A stretch of DNA of 64,000 nucleotides from NCBI GenBank assembly GCA_037951105.1, contig JBAMJV010008835.1, positions 69,070 through 133,069 on the forward strand, read 5' to 3'. This stretch comes from Echinarachnius parma. Taxonomy: Eukaryota; Echinodermata; Echinoidea; Clypeasteroida; Echinarachniidae. Under the pieces are notes generated by a model. The model had not been told where the DNA came from and searched no databases. It worked only from the letters and a program-made list of their open reading frames with translations. Below are positions 33,801 through 48,800 of this stretch, in pieces; positions within the stretch are counted from its first letter, which is position 1, and every line of letters begins with the position of its first letter. The position numbers and the translations under genes were made by a program.

Positions 33801-36800
33801 CGGCCACCAAAATTGATCTCTTGCAGAAAAAACCAACGTCATGGAACCTGTAGTCTACAGGGGCCACCTGTCTACAGTGGCCACTTTTCTTGTTTCCCTT
33901 GGGTGGTCACTATACACAGGATTGACTGTATATACTAGGTAGACAACAATTCATACGGTACTAACATTTACAAATGCAATGGTCCGAATTCTCAACTCGA
34001 GATGGAATCATCCAAGCCGACAACAATATTATAGTCCACAGACTTAATTTGGAGTCACCAAAAGATCTAAATTTCAACGATGGACTATACAAAATAACCT
34101 AAGATTAAATTTAAATGTAATTTTGATGAGAATTCTGGCCAAAGTGTGCAAATCGTATGCACTGTGTAACAAAAGGGGATAGAGGGATAGACATAATTTA
34201 TGTTTGAAAGGGGAAGAGAAGCAAAAGAATATGAGAAAAAGGGAATAGCAAAACTGACACATGTGCAATAAAAAGTGTTAAAAGGATTGAAAGACAGAAA
34301 GGTGGGAAGAAACAAAAAAAACATATATTGAAGATAAGATGCAAACATACATACATGCACTCACACATACATACACACATACACATACAAAGAAAGACAG
34401 ACAGACAGACAGAAAGACAGTGATTGAAATAAATGATAAAAAGAAATATAGACAGACGGATAAACAGACATAAAACATAAGAGATTAACATATAGCTCGC
34501 TACAAAGATAGAAAGATAGTTAGATAGATAAATAGATTGATAGATAGACAAGACAGACAGACAGACATACAGACATACATACAGACAGACAGATAGACAG
34601 ACAGACAGACGACAGGCAGGCAGATAGACAGACAAACAGACAGACAGACAAACGGACAGACAGACAGACAGACAGGCAGATAGATAGAAAGATAGATACG
34701 GAAATAAAAAATGAATAAAAAGACAAACCTTTAGGAGGAGAGAGAGAGCGAGAGAGACAGGCAAACATACAGACAGACAGATAAACAAACAACCAAGGAC
34801 ACCACACGTCTCACTGCACTTACCTACAGGGGATTACGCAAAAGCCAGGACGGACAGAGGAAATAAATGGGAGTGGGGGGGGGGGGGGGGATAGATGAGG
34901 ATGAGGAAGGGGGTGTGGGAATATAAACACACGCTTGTTAGTAATACTTGTGAGCAAACTAGTCAGTTGCTATGGTTACAGTAGGTTAACAAAAAAAGAA
35001 GTCACTCGTGTCAGCACACCGACTACTAAAATTTCTACTGTGGCCTAAAGTCGTCATCAGAGGATTCAACAATTTAACCCCTAGGTTATCTTTTATAGTC
35101 CACGGAGTAACTCCAACTCACTATTATTTTGTAATCAAAATTTTGTCGGTTTAGAAAGAGAAGGCAGCTTAGTCATTATTTGTACTTATTTCAGATAATC
35201 ATGTTTATAAGTTTGGAAGCCATGTAGAAACCGAATGTAATTGCTCTCTTTTATTTTAGATGAATGTTCCCCAAATAAGGTATAATTATTATCTGAAACA
35301 TTGGTAACACATAGATTTGGCCCGGACCTATGTTTGTGATGTTTGCGTAACTCAATTTAGCGAAACAATGACTTAATGCCCTTCTTGTTCTTACCTGATG
35401 ATTTAGACCATGGGCTAGACTTAGTCCATGGGCTAGACTTAGTCTATGTGCTAGACTTAGTCCATGGGCTAGACTTAGTCCATGGGCTAGACCTAGTCCA
35501 TGTGCTAGACTTAGTCCATGTGCTAGACTTAGTCCATGGGCTAGACTTAGTCCATGTGCTAGACTTAGTCCATGGGCTAGACTTAGTCCATGTGCTAGAC
35601 TTAGTCCATGGGCTAGACTTAGTCCATGGGCTAGACCTAGTCCATGTGCTAGACTTAGTCCATGTGCTAGACTTAGTCCATGGGCTAGACTTAGTCCATG
35701 GGCTAGACTTAGTCCATGGGCTAGACTTAGTCCATGGGCTAGATTTAGTCCATGGGCTAGACTTAGTCCATGTGCTAGACTTAGTCCATGTGCTAGACTT
35801 AGTCCATGGGCTAGACTTAGTACATGGGCTAGACTTAGTCCATGGGCTAGACTTAGTCCATGGGCTAGACTTAGTCCATGGGCTATTAAAAGTAAATACA
35901 TCAAACGATATCTAACCCAGGATTAAATGTAACCCCCTGTTGAGAATTCGGGCCAGTAATGTCTATTAAACAAAAGAAGAAGAATCTACACATCACATAA
36001 AAAGGTATACACTGCAATCATGGATTACACTCTGCAAACAGAACCAAACAAAACATTAACAAAACTGTTGTGAGTTGAGGAGTTGGAGTTTGAGAGGGGG
36101 TTAGTTCCACAGCTACTGGAAATATCAGCGACACTTGGGGCTAGAATCATCGAGACTAAAGTGTGTCAAGAAGTGGTTAAAAGATGAGGATTACTGGTGA
36201 TGAACACAATGACGACGACCACAACCACCACCACCACCACCACCACAAAGGCAGAGTTATATACACAAATCCTGTGCTAAAAAGGGAGGGGGAAGAAAAG
36301 AGCTAGTAGATATGTACATCAAACAACGCAGGGTTAGCTAGCTATATATTATACGTTATGTGTAAAGCCTGTGTTAATACAATTAATGGGAGGGGGGAGA
36401 TTTATGCCACGCCATACCATGCAGGGTTTACTATGTATGGGACTGAGCTAGTCCATGCAAATATTATTGGTTTTTGTGTTTTCTATCTATATATATCTGT
36501 GCTTCAAATACAGGCTACGCTTGCGGTAAGTGACTACTATGATTTGAATATATAATTGTCTAATATTAGCTTTGTTGTTATCATGTCAAATCACGCTCTT
36601 GTTGTTGGGTTTGGTCACAAAAGGGAGTTTGTGTCCAAATACTAACAGCTAGTGCATGCAAAATATGTGTAACTAAAACCCCAAAATAGAATTATTACTT
36701 GACTGTCAAGTTTCCAATAAGTTTTCAATGTCCTACCCCTGCCCCCCTCAAAAAATAAAAATAAATTGAAATAAAGTTAAAAATATATATACAATATAGT

Positions 36801-39800
36801 CACACTAATGTCAAGTATATACTTGTACAACCCCTCATATCTTTGAAAATACATTTTGTGTGGAACACACATAGAATTCTACCCGGATTTCTTAGTGGTA
36901 TTTGCCACATGATGAACTGAAATGAATCTTTGACATGTACAAGACAATATACTTCTACAATATCGTATTCCTCATAAACCCCGGCCACACTATTTTCTGA
37001 TCGGTCGTGAATATATATATATATTTTTAAAAATCCTGTTTGGCAAGCCTAAAGGAAGGGATGTAAAGAAACATCATCTTTTCCTCTGAGGGTTTTTATT
37101 TTGAAAAGTAACAATATCATACTTCTAACTACATAATCTTGTAAACAGGGACATAAGAGGATATTTCATATCGACGAAATGATAAATGATATCAACATAT
37201 CTAGATATCAAATTTGCTACTGTGCAACTTTTGGAATGCGGAACTCGGGGACTTTCAGCTGCACAAGGAGGGAGAAAAAGAGAGAGTCAGCAGCAAAGAT
37301 AATCTTGAGTTTTGGTGGATTGAATTCAACTAAATCCTGAAATCCCATGAAATTTTTACTAAATATTAAAAATGACCTATAAAGTTGTTGTAATCATGCT
37401 TTATTTGATATCATATACAAGGTAATAATGACTTAGTCAATTTCAATAAAGCCAATATGAAAAAGATCACATTGACAAAATCAATATGCCTTACGAATTT
37501 GAATGAAAGTGCATAAATGCCGAGTAATCTTTAATTCATGAGCCTGACCATGCTAGAGCACATTTCTCTTCCTTTTTTTTTTTTTTTTTTTTTTTGGGGG
37601 GGGGGGGGGGGGGAACAAATAATTCTGCAATGTAAAATTATTTGTATAAGATTTGTTTGCAGGTGTCTTTATAGTCTACATGTAGTAATTGTCACTTCTG
37701 CACTGACAAAGATCCTGCTAGGATTGAAAGCTAGGCTCCTACTGATGCATTATTTTGTATTATTATTTTAACAGTCCAGACAAGAAATCTAAAGACAAGA
37801 AATCTAAAAGCATCTTCACAGGGACAATGGGTGGAATTCACAAAGGAGGTTTGTAGGAGGTTTGTACAAACCATGGTTTGACAATGGTTTACATCTATGG
37901 AATGCTGCTCGCATACCGTAAATTGTAAATTAACATTGTTAACAAGTATGGAGTTTACATTCCTTCTCCATCAGTTTACAAATGGCATTCCATAGATGTA
38001 AACCTTGGTCAAACCATGGTTTGTACAAACCTCCTTTGTGAATTCCACCCAATAATTCCATCACCAATACTCAATATTATCTTTAACAGAGAGAGAGAGA
38101 GAAAATTGTACAAATGTATGTAGAGCAGATGAAAAGACAAAGAAACTCCTGAAATATATATAGAGAAATAAAGACAGTAGTACAGTGAGTGCATCAGATC
38201 GTCGACAGAGATAGGGACGCGGGCGTTCAGTCAATTTTTGGCTGAACTGAGTTCTGCGTAGCATCTTGTAGGTTGGAGTCTGCTCTTAGCGATGACGAAT
38301 ATTCAGATAGTAATAATTTCTAATTTGGGAAATGTATATTTATCAAAAATGAAAACAGAGCTAAACTTGGTTTCTGGAAGCTCCCAATTCCTACATTTTG
38401 AACATGATTATCTACAAAGTACAAACACTGACTTGAAAATGATATAATATAGCATCTAGGTGCTCTATTGAGAGGCGCATTATTACCCTTGGTCATCAGG
38501 TACAGTTCAAGCCTGCACCATTACGTGATTCTCCCGTTAGATGAAAACCTCACTTTGAGGGCCTAAACTGTGGTCGTGATTATCGTGATTTTTTAGCACT
38601 CAAGCCTGCATCCAGTAGATTTTTTATCAGGGTTGGCACTTTCTTAGAACCAGGGCAGATCTATGTGATAGCACTTGGCCTCGGGGGGCAGTTAACACAG
38701 GGTGGGATTGTTTACAGTAGTGATACAACTGTCAGAAACTGATAAGAATGTGACCGAGTTGATTACCATGATGGTGGAAAACAAACTAACGACACAATCA
38801 CGTCATGCAATTATCTTGCACACCATCTCAACTCCCAGGGGTGTATACAAGTGCCCTTCTGTTTCTCAACTAGATATTGCTGGAAGCAAGGCTCCAAAGT
38901 AACTTTCTTTGCTTAGTCAGGTCAGTAAATTAACTATTCCCTATCACTTTTTGGCACCAAACAAAAATTGATTGGCCAGCATATTATTTTTCCTTTGTCA
39001 GCTGTCTATTACCTATTGGATATCCTAAGCCCCTTCGTTGACCAAATCTGTAATTAATGGATGAGGCTTGATATGTATTGCAAGAATTACAGGATGATTT
39101 TAATCTGCCATCTTCATTTTGAAAAATCTGATCAATTTACTCAAGCCAGCAAAATACTCCTGCAAGAAATATTTGCCAGCCCAAAGAAACATTTTTCTGG
39201 GCCAGGGCCTGCAGACCAAGACCAGTGTCAAGTGGGTAGGCTTGTTAATTAAAAAATACTTGCACCTTGAAGAGGAAACATATATAAAACATTTTTTTTG
39301 AAGGAATAGTCTTTTTTAATGGTGTGTTAATAGCGATGACTGCCTGAAAAGATTTATAAATGAAATCTAGTTTAAATCCTGTGATTTTAATAAATTAGGG
39401 TGTTTTTCGTTTTTTAGGGAAGGGGTGCCAGAAGTTTGTGCTTTAGATGTGTTTATTTTGTTTATGTTACATATGAGGATGTTTATTTTTTTATTTTTTG
39501 GGGGGTGGGGGGTTTAGGGGAGGGGCCATCACGAATTTGTGCTTTAGATGGGGTAGATTAAAAAAATAATAATTTAAATCTAAATGTTCTTAAATCAATC
39601 TAGGACATCATCTCATTCACTTCAACATAGGATCACTAGTTAGGAAAACTTCATGCGCATGTCATGATACAGGCTTTTTAATTAATAATACTTTTAAATC
39701 TACATGCGTTGTGCACGGGTCCTTCACACAATGTGCTCTTGTGGTGTGGTGGTAGCGAGGGGCTATTTGGGTTATTTGCTTTTTTTTAAATTTAGGGGTG

Positions 39801-42800
39801 GAGGGGGGGGGGGGGGGGGGGGTTGAAATATGACTCTTAGAATCTGATCACTGATTCAGGAAATATCATAAATCTAGTCAAGGATTTATCTTGTTTGATA
39901 AATCTAGTCAGGCAGCCATGTTTTTGGTTATTTATTTTTATTTTTTAATGACGCGTTCAATAAATTTTGATTATTTACGTCTGGGACTGCCCTTTATCGT
40001 CACCATCCGAGAGCTGCAGCCTTGGTTCGAACCCGGGCTGATAAGTGGGAAGAGCGGAAGTCTAACCAATAGACCAGACTGCCTTTTTTGAAGTCAGATT
40101 CCTTAGGATTTCTTTTATTTCTCTATGGTTGTTAATTTGCTTCCTTGATTTTTTGTACAATTTTTTTACATTTCAACCTAAACTAAAGTATAGTCAATAA
40201 AAGCCTGGTATATACAGTAATACTCCCGTTCATCAAATTAATATATTCTAATGAATAATTTAAAATTTTCAAAAATCAAAATGGTTGTTTTACATCATTT
40301 TATGACTTCTAACTGAATATATCTTGTCGATGGTGAACGTTTCTATTTAAATGGCAAACTGCTGGTTGCCTAAAGCAGATAATCATATAAGTATATTATA
40401 AATATACCTCTTTAATACGTAACAGACCATTTGCAAAACAAGCACAGGTTACAATGTGAATGTTGTCTAATGTCTACTACAACTTGTGTCTAAAATTTGC
40501 AAGCTTCTAGCTGATTTTACATCTTTTGTACAAACAAAATCTGCTATCAAAATATTGATAAATGATAAATTCAATCAGTTTTTTTTTTTCATTAATAATC
40601 TTTAGTTATCATGCTCAGATACTTGAATATGATTGGCGCTAAAAGCTATTTTGCAATGGTAAAGGCATTAATACCAGTTTATAAGCAAAAAAGCTAGTTT
40701 TTTAATAAGAGATATATCAGCGTTTTTATTTTGCATAGATGGTAGTGGCATTTTGAGAAAATATAACATAGATCTGTATTAGTTTTTTATATTAGTTTGT
40801 ATAGTTTTTTATTTAGTAAACTAAAGAAGATGGATAGTGAAATAGTCAAACACATTGGCCCGTATTCACAAAGGAGGTTTGTACAAACCCCAGTTCAAAC
40901 CGCGGTTTACATCTATGGAATGCCAATTGTAAACTGATGGAGAGAGAATGTAAATTCCTTACTTGTTAACAATGTGGATGGTACACATTCTCTCTCCATC
41001 AGTTTACAATTGGCATTCCATAGATGTAAACCGCGGTTTGAACCGGGGTTTGTACAAACCTCCCTTGTGAATACGGGCCATTAAATTTGTTCAGAACTAT
41101 TTGATTTGGCTATAACACGAATTCTCCATAGACCCCAAGCCGAGGTATTTTGCGGGGCCAGTCCTAAATAGGATAAACATATAACTGCAACTGAAATTAC
41201 TGTAAGTTCATTATGAATAGACTCACAGATTGGAGTTTGTTTGAAATTGAGGATTAAAAGAGATTTCACACTGCGTAAAGATGTTATGAATGTTGTTTAA
41301 ACAAAGCTTTTCGCTTCAGAACTTCAAAATCCACCGCCATCTCGTGTTAGTTTTTAGTTTCCTTTACAAAATTATACTTTAGAAATATAATATTTGTATG
41401 AGTATGATTATATAGATATATATTTTTTTTCAAAACATAGATAGGCGATATCTACCACTAAAGAGGAAACCAGCGTATTGTAGTTTGCTCTGCTTTAAGA
41501 AGCTGAAAGGGAAGCTTTCTATCACAAAGAAAAGCCATGAAGGGTTTTATATAAAGACGATAGAAAAGAAGAGATCGAAGACTAAAGGGGGGGGGGGGGG
41601 GTCAATCAAGAGGGTGTATTACTACTGTGAGAGAGAGAGAGTGGGGGGTGAGGGTGCAGGAGAACATAATCATCAAGTATTCATTTCATTTCCATATTTG
41701 ACTGACTAAAAAAATCGCACAGCGACATTCAGAACCCACCAGTGCTGTATAAGTCTTTTGGTCCGGTCTATACTCCCATTTGGATATTTCAGTCTAAGAA
41801 CCAACTGGCCCAGCGACCCAACACTGGGGCGGGGGCAGTTCCCGGTCCTGTTCAGGGGGGCGGGAGGCGGAGGGTAGCCAGCCAAATGGGGGAAGAAGGG
41901 GGGGGGTGTGATGGCATTGACGGAAAGAATAAACAAACAAAATAATCATGAGAGAGAGAAGTTTGGCAAATGAAACAAAAACATAAAATATATGAGATAA
42001 ACAAAACAAATAGCTTATACATGATCAAATGAAACGGAGCTGAACGGATGTATTTATTCAAAGTGATCCATTAACTTTGTCAAATTCAACCCACATCACT
42101 TGGAGCTTTCACACTTCTCCTGTACCTTGTTGTTTGGCTTACGTTACGGTATTAACAGAAGGAATGAAATAGGCTTTGATTTGTTAAATGTCCTCCTAAT
42201 TATGAAGATATTTATGATTGAACTAAAAAACGAGTTGGAATGCTTCTTCCATGGGCAGTAGGAGATGAAATCTTACATCGATGTTCTCTTTTTTCACTAG
42301 GAAGACAATTTTCTTTTTCTATGAAACTTTCACACATTATCCAGAAGGATAATATTGGTCTGTTTTGAAGTCTCAAATATCACTTTTGGGTAAAAATTAG
42401 ATGAAGCTAATGGATCACTTTAATGCTGGGTTGAACGGTAATGTTAGTCAAACCGTCGCACCTGCTCTCCCCATCTACTCTTCCTGCAAATGATATGAAT
42501 GAATGAATGAATCAATGAATAAAAATAACATCAAAGCGAACAATGCCACAATACGATATTACTCAAATCTGCCATCAACGTCCACTTTTTCTTCTGCCAT
42601 AACATCAAAGCGAACAATGCCACAATACGATAACTCTTCTGCCATCAATGTCGGTCCACTATCTCTTCTATCCATGGTGAAGAAAGTACGAGTAGAGTGA
42701 TAACGGTTGTAAAAACCTTTTAAACTTGAGCTCACCGCACTCTACACGATCGGCTCCGATCCAACAAACGATTGCGGATCTGAACTTATACTACGTGCTT

Positions 42801-45800
42801 TAAATACGCACGTCTAGCTTTAGTTCAGATACGCAGTTGTTAGTCAGATCGTATCTTATCGTGTAGTGAGCGGGTGGATGTCTTTATAAGAGGTCACACA
42901 CATATTCATCACTAGAATAAATTTGAGAGTGGCTACAAAAAAACCCCAACAAAAATCCACTTTGGGGATATCACTATTCACTAGCATCTCTAAAGATCTC
43001 GGTCATATCAAATGGATTATTAAAGCATCAATGAAATTTGCTGGGCCGAAGCTATATTTTAGTGGCTCCGGGCCAGCAGGCCTGCGCTTATTTTGAGCAT
43101 TTCTCTTGCTTCTCCTGGGTTTGTCATACTCTGGCGCATTGGTGGGTGACAATCCGTCCTTCATGTACACAGCTTTATAGAGTACCGAAGCTGTGACATC
43201 ATACAAATCTATTTTTAGATTTTCTAAATTTGAACTTTATTTTCCTGACAGAGCATCAAAAATAATGTCCAAATTTTGAAAATCAGTTGGATATGTGACG
43301 TATTGGCTGAAATATGCCCATCCGAATTAATAAAGTTATGAACCAGAGCAAAATAACAGTGATTTTCTATTCAAATAAATTCATTCGGATGGGCATATCT
43401 CAGCCAATACTTAACGTATTCGATTGATTTTCAACATTTGGACATTATTTGTGATGCTCTTTCGGAAAATGAAGTTCAAATTTGGAAATTCTAAGAATAG
43501 GTTTTTGATGACGTCACACTTCACCGCTCTATAACAACCACCCTATTTTTGGAGAGTTGAGAGACGCAACCAGTTGTCAAACAGCGATATGTGGCAAAAA
43601 TACATACGTACATCTAGTTTCTTCATTTGTTATGAACTTTTCAATAATCCTCTTTGATTGAGCAAAAGAGAATATACATGCGCATCCATTAAGTGTTGAT
43701 TGCATTGCTATTCATAGTTTATGTGTCGAAATAGGTTTGCTATAATACCAATTAGTCTATGACTGTCTATTTTTTTCCAGAGCAAAATAGAGATTGAAAG
43801 ATGTTTTGAACCCAATAAAATCTGAAATAAAAATTAAAAACCCAAATAAAGTTCATATCAAGAGAAAAGGGGAAATAAAGGCCTTTACAGTAGGAGCAAT
43901 ATTTAATTCTAGGTATTTTATTTCCCATTATAAATTTTGTATAGCCCTAAAAAGTTATAGACACTAATTAAAAAAAAAAAAAATTACACTTTTACATGAC
44001 ACAAACAGATTGTACTAGATTATTTTCAAAGATAATTTTATGCCCAGAAAATAAACGTAATCACATTTTTAAAATGACTTTAAGTATCTGCATGCAATCC
44101 CATTATTTTCTACATGTCTGAAAAGGGAAATTTTAGGGAAGGGGACAATAGGGATAAACTCTGTTTTGTATTTATTTAATAAAACAATCATGCTGTGAGA
44201 TTAAAATTCACCCCAAACCAAAAGAATGATTTTGTTTCTGACATATAATTCTCAACAGCAAATAAACATGCTTGTCAATATTCTGTTAGATTAAAAGTTC
44301 AATACAACACTTACAAATCCCCACTACACTCATAGGCTAAATATCTATTCCGATTTAAGTCTTCCGTTTCTGCAAGCTTTTTTTGTCCATTTTCATTTCC
44401 AAAGAAATCATGGCCTAGATAGATGGTTTCAAATGTAAAATAAAGAATTTTATGTATAGAAAATGTGTGGGGAGGGTTTTTAACACTTGTAAATCCTTTC
44501 TACACCCCTAGCCTAAAGGTCTAAGTATTCATTTTGAGTTTTCAGTAAGTCTTCAATTTTCTTTCTCTTTTCATGTGCCAAGAAATAATGGCCCTGATAA
44601 GTTTGCCAGAGAATGGAGAATTGTTTATTTATTAAATTACAATTACTTCCACTCTAAATATTTAAAAAAAAAATTTTAAATGTCAAGTAGTCTTGCCTCT
44701 AGATAGTCAGAGCCGTTACCTTCATTTTGAGACTTTCATTCAATATATTTGGGATGGGGGGAAAAAGGGCAAGCCTCATTCTTGCAATCAAATACAATCC
44801 ATTCTTTTATGTTGAAAAAAAAGGAGGAAAACATTCATTTTTTATCAATTATTTCAAAGTAATATAATTTATTTATTTTGTTTGGATGGGAAGAAACAGT
44901 GTAAACCTCAACCTTTGAAACAACTGAAGGCAAACAATAACAAACTCATTCCTTTCAACTTGGGGATGCGAATGAGCAAAAGGCAAACAAGATGATTTTG
45001 TCTTTTGAGAAAGAAAAACAAAGTTCAACTCAAAATTTGGGGTGAAGTAAAAATGGGTAGCAGATATTTGAGGGGGAACAAAATATCAAAGGTGATATTA
45101 AAATGGTTCTACCTTCCAAGCATGGCCGAATTTCTCCGCTTCCACTGAGCCATGTTATTGATTTGTGGGGCAGAGGGGGTCCCCACTTTCAATCGCCCCC
45201 TGTTAAGCCTTTAAGGGTTTAGTATTAAATTTAGTTTATGAAGGTTTAAAGGTGGGGCGTGGAAATATGGGGACAAGAGGAGGGGGGGGGGGGCATGTTT
45301 TAATGGGTATGGGGGAATGGGGGAGGGGGAGGGGCACCCAGAGGGGGTGGGGGGGGGAGGACCCAATTTGGTGGGGGAAAGGGTAACAAAAAGACAAGGA
45401 CATAGGGATGATTATTAATTATCAAATTTAGTTTATAAAGTTTTAAAGGTGGGGTGTGGGAATATGGGGGGCAAGAGGAGGGGCGTTAATGGGAATGGGG
45501 AATGGTGGAGGGGCACCCAGAGGGGTGCGGGAGGACCCAATTGGTGGGGACAAGGGTATAAAAAAGACAAGGATTATTAATGGACACAGGTTAGGCCAAG
45601 GAGGAGAAAAAACATTTGTATTATCGCTGAATGTCCACAGAGACATTATTGATTATTAAATACAATTCAAATTTCACACCAAAATTATTATCAGTATTTT
45701 TTAAAAACACATTATTAATATCAACAACAACAGTGAATCAACATGTATTCAACTTCAAACCTGAATGGAAGGAAAACTATTTAAACAATAACAACAACAA

Positions 45801-48800
45801 AAAATCCCCTTGTCACAATAAGAACTTTGATAATACATTTACAAAACATGAACAATGTTTATCACGTGAATAGATTGTAATATTACTAAGATCAAATCCT
45901 GGCACTTTGGATACAATCATATAAAGGTACATTTGAATTCTGTCTAAATAATGCCAACCAACATAATGTGTGAACCCATGGCGATTACATAGATCATGCA
46001 ATGGTGTGAAGATAATCTGTTTGATTAAATATTGACAATAACAATGAAACATTCATAATAAATACTTTATGAATCCTTTTAATAGGGAATGAGGTAGCCT
46101 ATTTCTTTTTTAAAACAGTTATGGTTCAATATAGGCAAAGACTATGTAATTTTAGAAAAAGAGAAGAATGAACCATAATCAATGTGATGCTGAATTTCAT
46201 GAATAGTTGAACTTTACATTATGAATGCAATGTTGCATTTTATGAATATTTGAATTCAACAAAGACAAGTGAATGGATGTAACACAGTACAGGTCTATAT
46301 TAAATGGTAGAAATGTTTTGATGTTTCAACATAAACGGGCTGTAGGCTAATTTGATCATGGAGTAATTATCGTGGTTCATGACATTCTTTGATTAAAAAT
46401 AATCATTTTAATATAAGAAAACTTCCTAGATTTAATCTACTACTACTACCACTATGACTACTGCTCCTACTACTTCTTACTATTGCTGCTGCAACCATTG
46501 TTGTTGTTGCTGCTGCTGATGCTACTTCTACTACTACTACTCGTATTACTCCTAATTATAATGCTTTAAAAATGCTATCACAACAACTATCATTTTGAAT
46601 TTGGTCTAACGTTGTATTTTCAGGTCCTCGGTTTAAATAGTCTAACAACACTCTCTCCACCACCGCAGCCACCTCATTCACAACCATGTCCACCCCATCC
46701 CCCACAAGAGCGAGCAACAAGTGACTGGTTTATATAGTGCCACAAGTTGCGAAGATTGTTGAAAGCCAACAAAAGAAAAAAAATGTACCTTTCTGCAAGT
46801 TGCATGCCGTTATTCTTTCCGGAACCGATGGTCGAGGGAATGGCGAGCGCTGCTTGAATGACAAGTGAGATGGTACGAGAGAGAGAGAGAGAGAGAGAGA
46901 GAAATTAGAATCAATGCATTATTCAACGCTTGAAATTAGAATCAATGCATTATTCAACGCTTGAAATTAGATTCAACGCATTTATTCAACGCTTGAAATT
47001 AGAATCAACGCATTATTCAACGCTTGAAATTAGCACAGGCCCGCTAGCCCGAGGCCACTAACTACTGTATAATAGCTTCGGGCAACCAATTTTTATTGAT
47101 GCTTATTGCTTAATTCCCCTGGCACGAATAGGCAACCAAAGATAACAGAGTTTAAAAAAAAAAAATTTCTTTGTTTGGGGCCCACCAGATTCAGGTTTCA
47201 GGATGCTAGAATGTGAACAAATCATGATTTTACTAGCCCAACATGGTCACAACGCAAAACCTTTCTAGCATTGATTTAATACTGATCATTTAATACAAGA
47301 TTTCAGAAGAACACTATTTTTACGGCCTGAAACGTGAATGTGGTGGCCCCCTCAAAAAAGAAATACATACAAATCTTTGTTATATTTGGTTATTTACTTA
47401 TATTTCTAAACATGCTCAATAAACATGCAGGGCTAATCGTTATAAAACACACAAAGACCCAAATGGTCATCAAATTTAAATCTACCCCTAGGTTAATTTA
47501 GCCCATATGCAAATTTAAGAAGCTTATTAGGTTATTCCCAATTTTGCCCACAGGTTAAATTTAGTTAATGGACTAAAGAAATTATGTAAAAATCATGCAA
47601 TTTTACACAGTAATTAATTTAATTTGCTTTGAATATAATTCTGTCTTGAATGTTTTTTGAATATTTTTCTAAAAATAAACTGATTTATCAATTTCATCAT
47701 CTCATCAAAGAAACTGACTTTCTTAATTGTGATTTATTTGGCATATAATTATATTTATTATAAACAAAGTACAAAGCAGTCCATTACCATGACATTATTA
47801 TCACATAAAATAAGCGTGTCTTCGAAGGTCCAAAGTTACATAACAGTAATAATAACATGCAAATAATCATTCGCTGTTGGTTAATTAGCGAAGCGATTAG
47901 AATACATAAATATAAACACAGAAACAAATACAAAGACACAAACACATTCTGAACAACACTGGTGGTTCCTGTAAATGAAATATCATGGGAATGATGGAAT
48001 ATCGTGATTGAAAACTTATTTGTTTAAATGGGAGAAATAAAGAAAAGGAGCATATAAATACTCAATCAAATAAAAACGAAACCGAAGATGAGCGGATCAA
48101 ACTTCGGGGTGATGATTTGAGATGAAATTGCATCGAACTAAAAAGGGAACAACGGACAAATAAAATGAATAATGAATAAATCAAGTAAAGTTGGGTTGAA
48201 TCGAGAAGCACAATTTCCTATAAAGATGAGCATGTCCATCGGTGGGTGTTGATTTGAGATGAAAGTTCCATCAAACTGGAAGGTTATAAATAATTAAAAA
48301 ACGAATGAAGAAAAACTTTCTCCCAAATAAGCAATGTTGGACAAACAAAATTTTCCAAAATATCATACACACAAACACACACATACACACAAGCATCAAT
48401 TGCGTACAACATTCAGCCACCAAGCATTGACTAAATGCTATTAACTTCTATAAAGGAAAGTGTCAGTTCTAGCAAACTAATATCGCCTCCACTGGGTGAA
48501 TTATATAATTTTATTGTGTATCAGCGCTGTTTAGGTGTATATTTGCAACAGACACTTTATAGTCAAAACAATTTTATGATTTTTTAGATTTGAGCAGAAC
48601 TTTTTCAGTTCCAATGTTCATAGCCAACAAAGGAAGGGGGGTGAAAATGATAATATTGGGGCAAAAAATACCTTTAAATCTTTGTTATTTTCCAAGGGAG
48701 AAGTGACTTATATACACTGTCAGCAACAGCGAAAATTTTATTTCGGGGGCTCCTTTTCGGGGGCTACTTTTCCAACTTTCGGGGGCTACTTTTATCATCT

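Larger units (their letters stand above)
31928..46788 (-). other. KCNMA1 intron, 14.9 kb
   Basis: The largest intron seen. It holds MITEs (33.8, 37.8, 40.9, 42.1, 42.7, 43.2 kb), CAGA microsatellite (34.4-34.7), the 18-bp minisatellite (35.4-35.9), a 195-bp duplication (45.2-45.6) and G runs at 34.88, 37.6, 39.8 and 41.6 kb. The segment 31.93-33.7 kb shows no feature. No convincing alternative exon was found. Confidence 0.75.

Noticed and set aside
34198-34807. Cys-Leu-Ser-Val-rich frames of up to 196 codons on the minus strand
   Set aside because: Translation of a CAGA microsatellite.
35251-35915. Long open frames on both strands over the 18-bp minisatellite
   Set aside because: They are products of a stop-free 18-bp unit; there is no start context, domain or unique coding sequence.
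38061-38264. Possible KCNMA1 alternative exon around 38.18-38.27 kb (minus, [20 protein letters not shown])
   Set aside because: An AG precedes it but no pyrimidine tract, and no usable GT donor follows.
40011-40084. tRNA gene
   Set aside because: A- and B-box-like words are present but the acceptor stem cannot pair; better read as a SINE head. The same applies at 13.05, 31.7 and 61.3 kb.
43003-43206. Minus-strand frame with a [20 protein letters not shown] stretch as a possible extra KCNMA1 exon
   Set aside because: It joins a MITE end on one side and a GGCCCG-type transposon end on the other, with no GT donor after the basic segment.
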